From Paraspadella gotoi (Eukaryota; Chaetognatha), in NCBI GenBank assembly GCA_051294375.1, contig CM119270.1:17544893-17608892 (forward strand): a stretch of 64,000 bases of DNA, read 5' to 3'. Both the position numbers and the translations under genes were made by a program. Position 1 is the stretch's first letter; the number at the start of each line of letters is the position of its first letter. The notes under the pieces were generated by a model. The model was given only the letters and a program-made list of their open reading frames with translations, was not told the DNA's origin and ran no database searches. Below are positions 11,945 through 26,857 of this stretch, one piece after another.

Positions 11945-14565
11945 CCAACCTGCGAATAAATCCTCCTCCTCTTCCTTCTCTTTCTCCAACCAAATTTTCT
12001 CGATTTCCGTCGGAGTCAAAATTGGCGCTGATTGCGTCGTCGTCGTCGTCGTCTCGTCAAAAGCGACGCCAGTCGATCGATTTCTCGACGTCGGTGGCGA
12101 GGTCGTCGGCGTCATCGGCGGCGTCGTTTTGGTCGTCGGCGTCATCGTCATCGGCGGCGTCATTTTGGTCGTCGGCGTCGTTTCGTGGTCAAATAGGACG
12201 CCGGTAATATTCCTTTTAGGCGTCGGCGGCGTTTTGGTCGTCGTCGTCGTCGTCGTCGTCGTCGTTGTCTCTCCGTCGCCTTCGTCAATGAAACGAAAGG
12301 CGGTGACGTCATCCGGAACGAAACCGAGATTGAATCGAGCGCCGCCGCCGCCGCCGCCGCCGTCTTCCCCGCCGCAAGACTCGGCGGCTTCAACATCATC
12401 GTCCTGCTCCTCCATCTCCCTATCGTTCTCCATTCCTTCTCCTTCCTCCAGCCCCAACCCCAGCCCCAGCACCCCCAACGGACCCAAAGGCCCCGACGGG
12501 CGACGCTGGAAAAAGTCCGTCCCCAAACAAGTGCTGCTCCGCCGCGTCTGACGCGACTCTTCGTGGAATTTCACGTCGGACGCATAACGGACGCTTTTGC
12601 GCGAACGACGGGCGTCGGACGACGGCGACGAGGTCGACGAAAGAGGGCGCGACGACGCCGGCGACAGATGGCGCCGCGCCGGCGACGACGACGGAGACGA
12701 AAACGAGACCCGGCGTCGATATTCCGTCGCTGCGTCGTTTTCGAAACCGGCGCTCTTCGCCGTTCCGTTTTGACCGCCGCGAACTTTGAGCGCCGACTTC
12801 TTGGGCGCCGGGGAAGTTATCGGCGTCGTCANNNNNNNNNNNNNNNNNNNNNNNNNNNNNNNNNNNNNNNNNNNNNNNNNNNNNNNNNNNNNNNNNNNNN
12901 NNNNNNNNNNNNNNNNNNNNNNNNNNNNNNNNNNNNGGGAAATGGAATAGGAAGAATTGGTTACTGTTTGTTTGTTCGTTTGTGAAGTTGAGTAATTTGT
13001 GTGAATCATTTTAAATGTGATTGAGTTTCTCAATTTCATTTTTTTTTATTGGTTTGATTAAGTTAATGTTTTTATTAAGAAAATGTTTATGTCTCTCTGT
13101 TATTCAATCAACAGTTATAATAATATTGTGGACGCAACAAGATTGAGAGTAAGAATTATTTATTCTTCAACAAAGTAAAATAACAATAACAGTCAAAAGG
13201 CTCAGATGCTAAGTCTATAACAATGGTATTTACAAGGTCAAAGTTTGACCGTAAAGAGAAGAGTAAAACAATCGAGGGTAAGGTCGAAAGTAAAGTCAAT
13301 TGGTTTGACCGAGGTTGCGTGTTATAGTTGATCGTCCACAATATCTTAATTTTAATTTTTACAAACGATCCATAGATCACGACATTTGCATAATAGTTAA
13401 ATGAGAAACAGTTGGTGAATGCCTAAAATCGTTTCAATTCTTAGCCTACTTAACTCCTGAGCAAACGAGATAGCAGAATTATCAAAATGATTGGGTAGAT
13501 TTAAATTGGTTGCACCAGTTTCTTAAAAGTCTCGAGTCTCGACTGAGTTCTGTTTCATATCCTCTAATTCATTAACTATTTTCAAAATATCAAATTATTT
13601 AAAATCGCATCGACACGGAACTAAAAAAATGAAAGAAAACAAGAAATAAATTAGTCGAGAAAAAAATATAAACAAAGAAAAGATAACAAAAAACAAATGA
13701 AACTAAAAAGAGAAAAAAATATAAACAAAGAAAACATAAGAAAAAAACAAATGAAACTAAAAACGGGAGGAGTTTATCGATTGCGATTTTGGCGCCAAAT
13801 TATCCCGAGTTTCGGACTGAAGCTTCGGATTAGAATTTATCGAAAAATCTAATCGCTAATTCCAGACTTCAAGTCTTTATAAAAAAAAATAAATTAAAAA
13901 AAACAAACAAACAAAACAAAAAAATAATTAAAATAAAAAATAATGTAAGAAAATCTGATTCTGCATTTTTCGAGATAATTTCGACGGCAAATTCTCCTTA
14001 AAAAGGCTTTTTTTTAGAGAAAGGAAGGGTTCGAACTGACGAGAAGAAATTTCCATAAAAGATGAAGATTAATAACGAAAAGTCGTGCGTCAATAAAAGA
14101 GCAAAGACGATGACGACGATGATGACGAAGATAGGGACGAAAGAAAATTGCCCCAAAAGGCTCGCTTTCCCTCCCTCTCAAGTCTCAAACCGACTCTCCC
14201 CTTAAAAAAAGAAAAAAAATTATACAGAAAAGAAAAGGGGGAAAAAAGGAAAAAAATCCAAAAAGAAGGCGTCTAATAAATCCTGCCGAATCTAAAAGTC
14301 AAAGGCGGCTGCAGACGATTTCACTCTCTCTCTCTNNNNNNNNNNNNNNNNNNNNNNNNNNNNNNNNNNNNNNNNNNNNNNNNNNNNNNNNNNNNNNNNN
14401 NNNNNNNNNNNNNNNNNNNNNNNNNNNNNNNNNNNNNNNNNNNNNNNNNNNNNNNNNNNNNNNNNNNNNNNNNNNNNNNNNNNNNNNNNNNNNNNNNNNN
14501 NNNNNNNNNNNNNNNNNNNNNNNNNNNNNNNNNNNNNNNNNNNNNNNNNNNNNNNNNNNNNNNNN

Positions 14566-14602
<37 letters not shown>

Positions 14603-17600
14603 TAGTCATTATTTTGTCCGTGTCCTGTAAAAAGCAAAGCAAACAGAATAAAAACGTGTTTGTTAAGGNNNNNNNNNNCAACAAAAACTAATTCTATTAC
14701 TTACATTACTGACAGTAGTTTTAGGCTTTTCTAATAGTTATTTTACAAATTATTATATTAAGTTTAGAGTTTTGCTAAATAAATAAACTTCCAATTTACA
14801 AATTTAGACTGACTTTCCCCGATCGAATCACCCCTCCTTCCTCACCTCCACCGGCGCCAGGGACACCTTCCTCACCGCCACGCCCTCCACCGCGCCCGGA
14901 GGCGGCGCCGCGGCGTCCGGCGCCAGAGAAAAGCGCCGCGAGANNNNNNNNNNNNNNNNNNNNNNNNNNNNNNNNNNNNNNNNNNNNNNNNNNNNNNNNN
15001 NNNNNNNNNNNNNNNNNNNNNNNNNNNNNNNNNNNNNNNNNNNNNNNNNNNNNNNNNNNNNNNNNNNNNNNNNNNNNNNNNNNNNNNNNNNNNNNNNNNN
15101 NNNNNNNNNNNNNNNNNNNNNNNNNNNNNNNNNNNNNNNNNNNNNNNNNNNNNNNNNNNNNNNNNNNNNNNNNNNNNNNNNNNNNNNNNNNNNNNNNNNN
15201 NNNNNNNNNNNNNNNNAGAGAGAGAGAGAGAGTGAGAGAGGGGAAGAGAAAAGAAAGAAGAAAAGAGAATATTAATGCAAGAGGGAAAAATAAACAACAG
15301 CAGAGAAGGATGGAAAAAAAAAACGCAAAAGGAGGCGGAGAAAAGAAAAGCAAAAACAAGAAATAAGGAGGAAAGAAAACAAAAGGAGGAAAGAAAACGA
15401 AGGAAAATAAAAAAAAGGAAAGTAGACAAGGAAAAAGAGGGAGATAATGAGAAAGAAAATAAAGGAAGAAACAAAGAAAGAAAAAGAAAGAAATGGAATC
15501 ACGTTTCCTCTCTTCAGCTTTTTTTTTTCTTCTGCTTCATTTTCAGTAAAAAAAAATGGTAAAGAAAATGTCTCCCTTTTTGGACAGAAACGAAAATGAG
15601 AAAAAATGCGTCGCGAGGAAAACGACGACAACAACGACGATGACAACGACAGCCATGACGACGACGACAGCGACGACGATGACGACGACATCGGCGAGAC
15701 TACTCGTGGGGAAAGAGACAAAGTGATAGAAAACAAAACAAAACAACAACAGAGAAAAATACTAGAAAAGTTGAGAAACTGACGCGACTTTCACTAGACG
15801 ACGACGACGATTATAAAGACGAAGATAAAGACGACGACGATAAGGACAACGACGACGATGAGAAAGTCAGCTGCTCCGATTCTCTATTGATCCAAGATGT
15901 TTGGTAAAGTAAGACCGGAACACGTGAACTTCACATCTTTTTCTCAGGTCGACTTTTTGGATTTCGAGCGATGGTAACATCGATTCGTTGTTTAGAGCTT
16001 ATAGCACAAAAGGAGGGAAAGTTACACGAGGAGGAATGGACAGAAATAGCGAACTTGATGGAGAAGAAGGATGAAAAAACAAAGGCGGAGATACATCAAG
16101 TGACAAAAACACAATGATGAAAGTGAAAATAAACAACACAGATAATGATGGAAAAATCCATAGAAACTACACTCGGCAAGTGATGACACCGAAATTATAA
16201 ACGATCAATTGACGAACATCTGAGAAAGCTAAATTTAATTGCAATGATACACTAAAGATTACGAACACGAACTCACTTGATGACATATGACGAAATGTAA
16301 GCTACAAATTAATGAAATAATGACAAGGAAATTCAAGAATAAACAATCATTTTGATGACCATACTTGGATACTGGAGACGCACTAAATCAACTGCATCAT
16401 GATGAATCAAAAATTTAACTCCTCTAAATGAGCAAGAAGGGGAGCAAACCGGAGAGACAGAGAACAAATAAGTACAGAAAAACTTTGTTATGCGACGACT
16501 GACGAACAGAGGAAGGAAGAGAAGGAAGGGATTTATACAGAATATTCGCAGGTTGGATGTCTCTTCCTCAAAAGTAAAGAAAAAAAATCTCTCCATCTCT
16601 CTNNNNNNNNNNNNNNNNNNNNNNNNNATAAACATCCTCTAAATGGAGTTGAGAATGACAACGAAACAGACAGAAATAATGACAACGAAGCCAACTGCGA
16701 CGACGAACTCCAAAAAAGAAAAAAAAATTGAGAACCAAAAAAAAAANNNNNNNNNNNNNNNNNNNNNNNNNNNNNNNNNNNNNNNNNNNNNNNNNNNNNN
16801 NNNNNNNNNNNNNNNNNNNNNNNNNNNNNNNNNNNNNNGAGAAAAAAAAAAGAAAAGAAAGAAAAAAGAAAAGAAAAGAAAATTTAAAAAATATAAAAGT
16901 TCTATTGTACTAAAAGAGAATTTTTTCCAGTGGAAAAGACTATNNNNNNNNNNNNNNNNNNNNNNNNNNNNNNNNNNNNNNNNNNNNNNNNNNNNNNNNN
17001 NNNNNNNNNNNNNNNNNNNNNNNNNNNNNNNNNNNNNNNNNNNNNNNNNNNNNNNNNNNNNNNNNNNNNNNNNNNNNNNNNNNNNNNNNNNNNNNNNNNN
17101 NNNNNNNNNNNNNNNNNNNNNNNNNNNNNNNNNNNNNNNATGAAACATTAAAAATGTATTATCTTTTTTTTCTGCCGCCTTTCGTGATTTCGAAAGAAAA
17201 TTTTTATTTTTTCAGAGACTAATTCTACTTTTTAACCCATTCATTGGGCATTGCATGTCTCCATTCTTACCTCCCAACCCCAACGCCACTCTCCACTCAT
17301 TGGGCATGGCATGTCTCTATTCTTACCTCCCAACCCCAACGCCCCNNNNNNNNNNNNNNNNNNNNNNNNNNNNNNNNNNNNNNNNNNNNNNNNNNNNNNN
17401 NNNNNCACTCATTGGGCATGGCATGTCTCAACTCCTCAAAGGCGACGGCGAAAAACATGGGACCCACGGAACTTCCTGCTTCCGCCATCGAGTAGCCCAT
17501 GGTACTGCGGCCGCTTTGGACGAACAATTCGCCCGTAAGGATGATGCCTGAAAATCGAATGATTTGAAAAATTTTTAAGAATAATTTATGTATAAATTAA

Positions 17601-19317
17601 TCTAATTCTTACGTTCGTGAGATCTTTTGATTTAAAACTCATTATCATTAATGTTATTATTTCTTATTATTATAAAGGGTACGCGTAAATGATAATTATG
17701 TATAATTATGTAAATTAAATACGACTGCATTCATCTACTGCGAACTGTTCTTTTGTCCAAAAACGCAGATTCTAAACCAAGCCGTAATCATCAGCGCACT
17801 CTGTCGCCTAAAATGAAACATCGACCAAAAGAGCATCGATGCGAGTTCCTAAATAATTTATAATTTCAGAAATTATTCGAATTATAATAAAATACATTTC
17901 TAAAAAAAAGAATTAAAGACTCATTCTCAACAAACCGCTTAACTATAAATGACATTAAGTTAATGTGAAAAAAAAAACCAAAGCAATAAATATCTCTTCC
18001 CTTTGTTTCTCAAGCCGAGTTCAACCCCTTCAACTCCTTTACCCGGCGTGTAGACCATGGCGCACCCGGCAAAGGTGACGGCGGTGAAGACGAATATCAT
18101 GGCGAGACTCTCGGCAAAGGCGACGCCGAACATGGCGGATCCGGCAACGACGCCGCCGAAGACGATGAGCGTCCGATGAGAGAGACGAGAGAGAAGGAAA
18201 GGAAGACAGAGGGCGGTGAGGTTGATCATGGAGTAAGCGGTGGACCCGATCCAAGTCACGGAAGACCGAGTGGCCTCGTGGAAGGGGAGAATGGCGTTTG
18301 GGAAACATTTGAATAATTTTTGAAAGTTGGACATTTTTCGTTTTAAACGTTTCAACGTTGACACGGATAAAATCTATGATCATTTTGTCCTTATCATGGG
18401 TTCCACACTTCTTACTCCTTACGTGACACTCCGACCTCCCCACAGTTATCCCTAGTTTTTCCCACCTCACCCCGACCTCACCCTAACCTGACTCATAGCT
18501 TTCAAACGCTTAACTCCAACCTCATCCCAACTCACACAGTCAGCACCCCAACCTCATCCTGTCTCAGCACTACTTCATTTTGATCACGCCCTGAACTTAC
18601 TTGCATCTCTCATCACCCAGCCCCCCCGACCACACTCAATCATAAACCTACTCACCTTGAACTCTTCCAAACCACATCACAACCTCACACAAATCCCTCT
18701 CATCTTCCACCCAATCTCTACCCAACTTTATCTGGAGCTCGCACGGACCTAAACCCAATGTCACGACCAGACCTTACTCCGACCTCACCCCGAAATCCTT
18801 TTCCCAGGTGGCGAAGAAAGTGGACAGCGACTGCGCGATACCGAAGATGATGGCGTTGTTGAGAAACGAGCAGAGAAGGACGAAGTAGCACCACTTGGGG
18901 GCGAAGTCGTCGCCGAGCTCGATGGANNNNNNNNNNGGGCGTGGACGAGAGACTGGAGGTGGAGCCGAGACGTTTGGAGAGGCTGGAGGCCGAGCCGGCG
19001 AGTCGTGGGCGGGAGGCGGAGATGCTGGCGGAGGATTTGGAATGGACGGAGGTGACGGCGGCGGCGCCTGAGGGGAAAGAATAAAAGGCACAGTGATCTG
19101 TTTAGTTCAAAGGTTAAGAAATAATTTTATTTTATCTAAATATACTTATTTTCATTATGGGGTATCAGTGAATAAGAATCCAAAAACAATTTTTTAAAAT
19201 TTTTTCCCATGTATTTCGAATTATTTTTTAAGTCATCATCAGTGACTAAGAGAGACAAAACAAGAAAAGTTTATAAATACCCAAAATAAATAAATAAAAG
19301 ATAAAGGATTGAGAGAA

Positions 19318-19368
<51 letters not shown>

Positions 19369-21042
19369 ATATATTAAATGAAAGAAAACTAATTAAACAA
19401 AAATTATGAAGGTAACTGAATCAGTAAATATCATGTAGCATTTAGTAAAGATTGGTTTTGTCCATATACAAAACGATTAACTAAATTATTAAATAAGGCT
19501 TTTTTTTATAAATATTGTAAGTTTTCCCCCCCCCCTCGCCGGTCTTTCTCACCTCCCTTGAGGTTTTCCACGGACGTCGAGGCGTCCAAACTTTGGACCG
19601 AGGGTCGACCGAACCGAAGGGCTGACGTGGCGAAATCGGGCGAGGTGAACCTTTAGGAGAACGGGGACAGATTTGGGAGAATGAGAGAGATTTGGGAGAA
19701 TTGGAAGGATTCGTCTGAGGGAAAATGAGTTTAAATGTAAAAAACCAAAAAACCCGTTTCACTAATTGATTATGCTTCATTTTCTTTTTATATTAAATGT
19801 AAATGCAAGATTAATCAAATATTTAATAAGTTAATTAATCAATTAATTAATTATTTAATTGATTGATTGAATAATGCTTAATTAATTAATTTATTAATTA
19901 ATAAATAAATAATTAATCGGTCAATTAATCAATCAATTAATTATTCGAATCGATCAATTTATTTAGTTATCTAATAATTAATATTCAATCAATCAATTTA
20001 TTTATAAATTAATAATTATTTAAGCAATTATTCAATCAATCAAGTCATCTTTATCTCGTCGCGCCATCATCGTCCGTTGCTTTTGTCGTGGTCAGTGACG
20101 AAAAGACCGAAAAACGAACATTTCGGATCAAATTAATTAATTTAATAATTAAATTATTATTTTAGTTTATTTATAGTAATTAAAAACAAAAAGGAAACAA
20201 TCGCGCTGCGCTAAACGCGGCATCTCTGGAGTGGGTTTTCCTTACGTTGACCTATACGGGCGAGAGCCGAGCTGGTCTTATTACCCAGCTATTCAACCCA
20301 GCAAGGAGGTCAGCTATGTAAGGAACTAAGGAGCAACATCGCAGAGACACAGGTTTCCGGTTACTGAAGGTTAAGTTTCTCTTTTTATCTAGAGAGCTTT
20401 CTGCCCCACCCAAAATTTTGGTTGACTTGGATACTTATCAAGCCTTTGGTCCAATTATTTTGGACATGAAAGGACCGTGTTTTGAGAATGTTTACTTATT
20501 GATAAGTCAGTTAGCTGGCATTCAATCGATCAGTTTACATGTTTCAACGAGAGATTTAACTTTTATCAACAATTTATCGATTAGTTGGCATACGACAAGA
20601 TGTAAATGAGAATATAGAAATTAAATGGTTAATTTGTACTTGTTTCATGTTTCCTTTATATTTTTTTAGTCGGTTTAGATTTAGATTCCGACTCTATAAT
20701 AAGGGGTGGCCTATCACAGTAAGTTGGGTCAAAAATTTCAATTGAGCACCTGCTAAAATGAAATTTCTTAATTTATTTTTAAGATCCGTCCGTCCGTCCG
20801 TCCCACCATAGCAGAGAGTTTAGAGTTTATATTTACTCATAATTGTTATATTTATTAAAAATTGGATCGATAAATTAAAATGAAATTTCGTGTGTGGTTA
20901 GGAAAGTATGGAATCAAGCTGGATATAAATTTTTGATGCAATCGTAGCAGTGAAAAAGTGTTTAAATTAAAAATCCAAAAGACACATTGATTTGAATTTT
21001 TAAAAGTTTCTCTCTCTCTATTTCTATCTGATTGATTGATTG

Positions 21043-21092
<50 letters not shown>

Positions 21093-22189
21093 GGATTGAT
21101 TAATTGAACGATTGATTAATTGATTGATTGATTTATTTGGTTAAATGATTGATTGATAATTTTTTTAATTGATTAATTTAGAAATCTGTTATGATTTATA
21201 ATGTTATGATCTAGTTATTATTAAACTCTGATCATATGTTCTATTTATTTATGAACATTCTTCTCACATTCATCGGACATCACATCTTATTAGCTGCTTA
21301 CCGCTAAATTATGGTAGGCAGATCCGACATTGTTTGCTCAAACTTGTTTCATAATTTTTTGATCATTTGCTGTACGTAAGAATTTTATTTTTTCAAACAA
21401 CGTCAAGATCATTTCCAAATTTTATACATAGTAACAAAATTGTTTCGATGATTAGCCGTAATGGATCAGAGAAAAAAAAACTCATTTCCTATTTCTATAA
21501 ATCGAAGTCAAAGACAAAGTTTTTCAGAAAATCGCATGTGTTATTCTTATTTATTTACTTTAGCAAGAAATTTTAGTCAGCAATTCGAAATTTAGTTTTA
21601 AAATTATGTACCTTGCCTTAAAAAAATCCGAAATAAAAATTTAAGAAATGTCGTTTACCTTCTGTCGCGCCGCTTGTGTTTCCTCCTTTTATTTGTCCAA
21701 TCTACGGAACTTCTATCCACTTTGGACCAGTCGATGGAACGTCTATCCTCGTTGGACCAGTCATTGGACCAATCCACAGAGCTTCTGTCTATCTTCGTCC
21801 AATCCACAGAATGTCTGTTCCCCGACAGCGGGGCGCTACGAGACCAGGCGCGAGATCTGCGACCGATTCTGCCATCTGCGTAAGGGACTACGAGGTAGCG
21901 GGTGGACGGGAGGATTGCAGGAGGAAGATGGGATTTGGGAAGCAATGGTTATTGCAGAGATTCCCCTTCATAGATGGAAGGGGAAATAAAAGTAGGATGG
22001 GCTAAGCGACCACAGATCACTTTTTAACTTTCGGGGCCTTTAGATCTATAATTATCGCCTACCGTCTCGTTTTGCCGACTAAGTTCACCGGAATTAAACA
22101 CATAAATAAAACTCACCGTAGACAAGCGGAGCGAACTTTCTGGCACCGAGCGAAACCGAATGACGGTGAACGCCGATGCACGCCTCCAT
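2457..22189 (-). CDS. SLC16/monocarboxylate transporter-like MFS protein, 3' end outside window
   Basis: This is a split gene whose exons on the minus strand join in phase: 22117-22189 (start), 21659-21875, 19553-19650, 18789-19077 (TM1), 18043-18274 (TM2-4), about 17405-17547 (TM5), from the gap at 14944 down to 14846, 11950-12831 (cytoplasmic loop), 10983-11162 (TM7) and 2457-2652 (TM8-9). Known of the family: SLC16 proteins are 12-helix, usually proton-coupled or facilitative transporters of monocarboxylates and related solutes in the plasma membrane, with a cytoplasmic loop between TM6 and TM7. Seen here: a first helix ending in STFFATWEKDFG, a TM2-4 block starting SSVTWIGS, a TM5 block with GYSMAEAGSSVGP, and a TM8 block with SAGDLAARLL. 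TM6 probably lies in the N gap at 14944-15216, and TM10-12 are not found. The canonical DGGWGW-type TM1 motif is not recognisable, so the substrate is unknown and a related MFS family is possible. It is divergent from egghead across a 4.7-kb interval. Confidence 0.66.
3403..8350. repeat. Large imperfect palindrome in intron 9 of the SLC16-like gene
   Basis: Sequence left of about 6785 recurs reverse-complemented to the right. 3403-4690 matches 7073-8350 (for example GGATAAATCCTACAACGCC at about 3483 against GGCGTGTAGGATTTATC at about 8236, and CGATCGCCCGTTT against AAACGGGCGATCG), and 6375-6660 matches 6830-7070. The right arm lacks the counterpart of about 4690-6372. The centre is a (CT)n/(GA)n tract. 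The left arm begins exactly at the end of a 25-N gap. Confidence 0.8.
7827..8205. repeat. (GAGAA)n/(AGAAG)n purine array
   Basis: About 380 bp of degenerate AGAGA/AGAAG pentamers on the plus strand. Its partner in the left palindrome arm is the pyrimidine stretch at about 3590-3950. Long open frames in all frames here are repeat artefacts. Confidence 0.85.
8947..9205. repeat. 15-bp (GACGATGACGGCGAC)n minisatellite
   Basis: Regular ATGACGGCGACGACG units read MTATT on the plus strand and PSSSS on the minus strand. There is no start context, splice site or conserved domain, so it is treated as repeat DNA. Confidence 0.8.
9206..10583. other. Intron 9 sequence without recognised features
   Basis: AT-rich DNA with short GGACGG/CGGTC runs at 10155-10205 and CATGT repeats at 10390-10415. 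No exon consistent with TM8 or later helices was seen. Confidence 0.5.
10623..10866. repeat. 30-bp satellite carrying ATTGGCCAAT
   Basis: About eight near-identical 30-bp units (TCATATTGGCCAATCTCATT plus GACAGAAAGG) sit in intron 9 of the SLC16-like gene, just past the TM7 exon. Each unit has the palindrome ATTGGCCAAT, two overlapping inverted CCAAT boxes. The unit length is a multiple of three, so both strands are open. A 10-N gap at 10584-10593 with duplicated flanks adjoins the array. Confidence 0.85.
10983..11162 (-). CDS. SLC16-like gene, exon 9: TM7
   Basis: The 180-nt exon begins DMQTMEEELEEMQSTSRFDF (the first residue is shared with exon 8) and continues with SVLRNPKFFLYLSYVIL, then a hydrophobic segment with HAGGMLTIIILQPRYIEE. 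An amphipathic acidic lead-in followed by FDFSVL-R-NPKF-LYL is the usual SLC16 TM7 entry. It starts after a CCTCCAG acceptor and ends in phase 1 at a GTAAGG donor. Confidence 0.65.
11950..12831 (-). CDS. SLC16-like gene, exon 8: large cytoplasmic loop
   Basis: This long open exon of about 294 codons is cut at its 5' end by the gap 12832-12936 and ends at a GTTGGA donor followed at once by a (CT)n array. It encodes no membrane segment. It holds Ser/Arg-rich stretches (RRRVSFSSPSSSP, RRSRKSVRYASDVKFHEE), a Gly/Leu run, an acidic stretch, a poly-Thr run encoded by (ACG)n, two related motifs RNITGVLFDHE and RNRSTGVAFDE, and an acidic end near EKIWLEKEKEEEEDLFAG. It joins TM7 in phase. SLC16 TM6-7 loops are usually far shorter, so this is an expansion. 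Confidence 0.55.
13040..14843. other. Intron between probable exons 7 and 8 of the SLC16-like gene
   Basis: AT-rich sequence with gaps at 14336-14565 (inside a (CT)n/(GA)n array) and 14669-14678. No supported coding segment. Confidence 0.5.
14846..14943 (-). CDS. SLC16-like gene, probable exon 7 (5' part in N gap)
   Basis: The GC-rich open segment reads RRFSLAPDAAAPPPGAVEGV then VRKVSLAPVE and ends at a GTGAGG donor in phase 0; a second possible donor lies just upstream in the same GTG-AGG-AAG context. Its 5' part, where TM6 should be, lies in the gap 14944-15216. The Pro/Ala-rich, basic composition is compatible with the start of the TM6-TM7 cytoplasmic loop. Assignment to this gene rests on position, strand and composition only. 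Confidence 0.35.
15217..17234. other. Intron with GA and GAC repeats and several gaps
   Basis: Contains A/G-rich low-complexity DNA (15217-15500), (GAC)n (15620-15860) and gaps at 16603-16627, 16747-16838 and 16944-17139. No exon recognised; TM6 may be hidden in the gap 14944-15216. Confidence 0.5.
17235..17440. repeat. ~52-bp tandem repeat spanning the TM5 exon end
   Basis: The unit contains CATTGGGCATGGCATGTCTC, then a stretch ending TTACCTCCCAACCCCAACGC; copies are at about 17239, 17296 and 17408, with a 60-N gap (17346-17405). On the minus strand the unit carries the exon end (WRVALGLG), a GTAAGA donor and intron bases. Confidence 0.75.
17405..17547 (-). CDS. SLC16-like gene, exon 6: TM5, 3' end inside a tandem repeat
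   Basis: After a TTTTCAG acceptor the exon encodes IILTGELFVQSGRSTMGYSM then AEAGSSVGPMFFAVAFEE, matching the SLC16 TM5 region where a Gly-rich AGSPVG-like motif is usual. The end cannot be fixed. At 17405-17440 the exon runs into a roughly 52-bp tandem repeat and a 60-N gap. Read from the repeat unit, the natural continuation would be EEWRVALGLG followed by a GTAAGA donor, so the repeat unit appears to contain the exon end and its splice donor. Confidence 0.55.
18043..18274 (-). CDS. SLC16-like gene, exon 5: TM2-TM4
   Basis: The 232-nt exon begins ATRSSVTWIGSTAY directly after EKDFG of exon 4 (phase 0) and carries three hydrophobic segments around LTALCLPFLLSRLSHRTLIV and SLAMIFVFTAVTFAGCAM. 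The short LSRLSHR linker is the basic loop between helices 2 and 3 seen in MFS proteins. It ends TPG in phase 1 at a GTAAAG donor. Confidence 0.65.
18789..19077 (-). CDS. SLC16-like gene, exon 4: Ser-rich tail and TM1
   Basis: The exon opens with a Ser-rich stretch (AAVTSVHSKSSASISASRP and onward), is interrupted by a 10-N gap (18927-18936), and then encodes IELGDDFAPKWCYFVLLCSF followed by a hydrophobic helix that ends STFFATWEKDFG. The first helix followed by an FF-x-x-W-E-x-DFG segment is the typical SLC16 TM1 arrangement. It ends in phase 0 at a GTGAGG donor. The gap size is unknown, so frame continuity across it is assumed. Confidence 0.62.
19553..19650 (-). CDS. SLC16-like gene, exon 3
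   Basis: This 98-nt exon starts after a CTCCTAAAG acceptor and ends at a GTGAGA donor. It reads FTSPDFATSALRFGRPS then SVENLKG, and continues in frame into the Ser/Ala-rich start of exon 4. An acceptor further upstream (near 19715) was rejected because its frame either meets a stop or does not match exon 4. The segment is low-complexity cytoplasmic tail with no recognised domain. Confidence 0.45.
19800..20160. repeat. AT-rich TTAATTAATCAA low-complexity block
   Basis: Degenerate TTAATTAA/AATCAATCAA repeats in intron 2 of the SLC16-like gene. A related (GATT)n run lies at about 21030-21135 in the same intron. Confidence 0.7.
21659..21875 (-). CDS. SLC16-like gene, exon 2 with SVDW repeat and basic cluster
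   Basis: This is a 217-nt exon between a TTACGCAG acceptor, preceded by a long pyrimidine tract, and a GTAAAC donor. It encodes four degenerate copies of a roughly 10-residue unit (HSVDWTKIDRS, SVDWSNDWSNEDRR, SIDWSKVDRS, SVDWTN) followed by the basic cluster KRRKHKRRDRR. The DNA repeat unit is about 30 bp, with a 12-bp insertion in copy two. It should belong to the cytoplasmic N-terminal tail. No known domain is recognised. Phases fit on both sides (phase 1 in, phase 2 out), which supports translation, but a minisatellite open by chance is an alternative. Confidence 0.45.
22117..22189 (-). CDS. SLC16-like gene, exon 1 (start codon)
   Basis: The ATG complement is at 22187-22189. The exon encodes 24 codons beginning MEACIGVHRHSV and ends in phase 1 at a GTGAGT donor. 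The phase matches the next exon (G plus AT gives Asp). No signal peptide is visible, as expected for a cytoplasmic N-terminus. The start was chosen because it opens this frame and the three downstream exons continue it with consistent phases; I see no homology evidence for these residues. Confidence 0.5.

Positions 22190-26857
<4,668 letters not shown>

Noticed and set aside
20200-20360. GC-richer stretch that might be rRNA or tRNA
   Set aside because: Compared by eye with 5S rRNA and tRNA patterns and no match; left unclassified.
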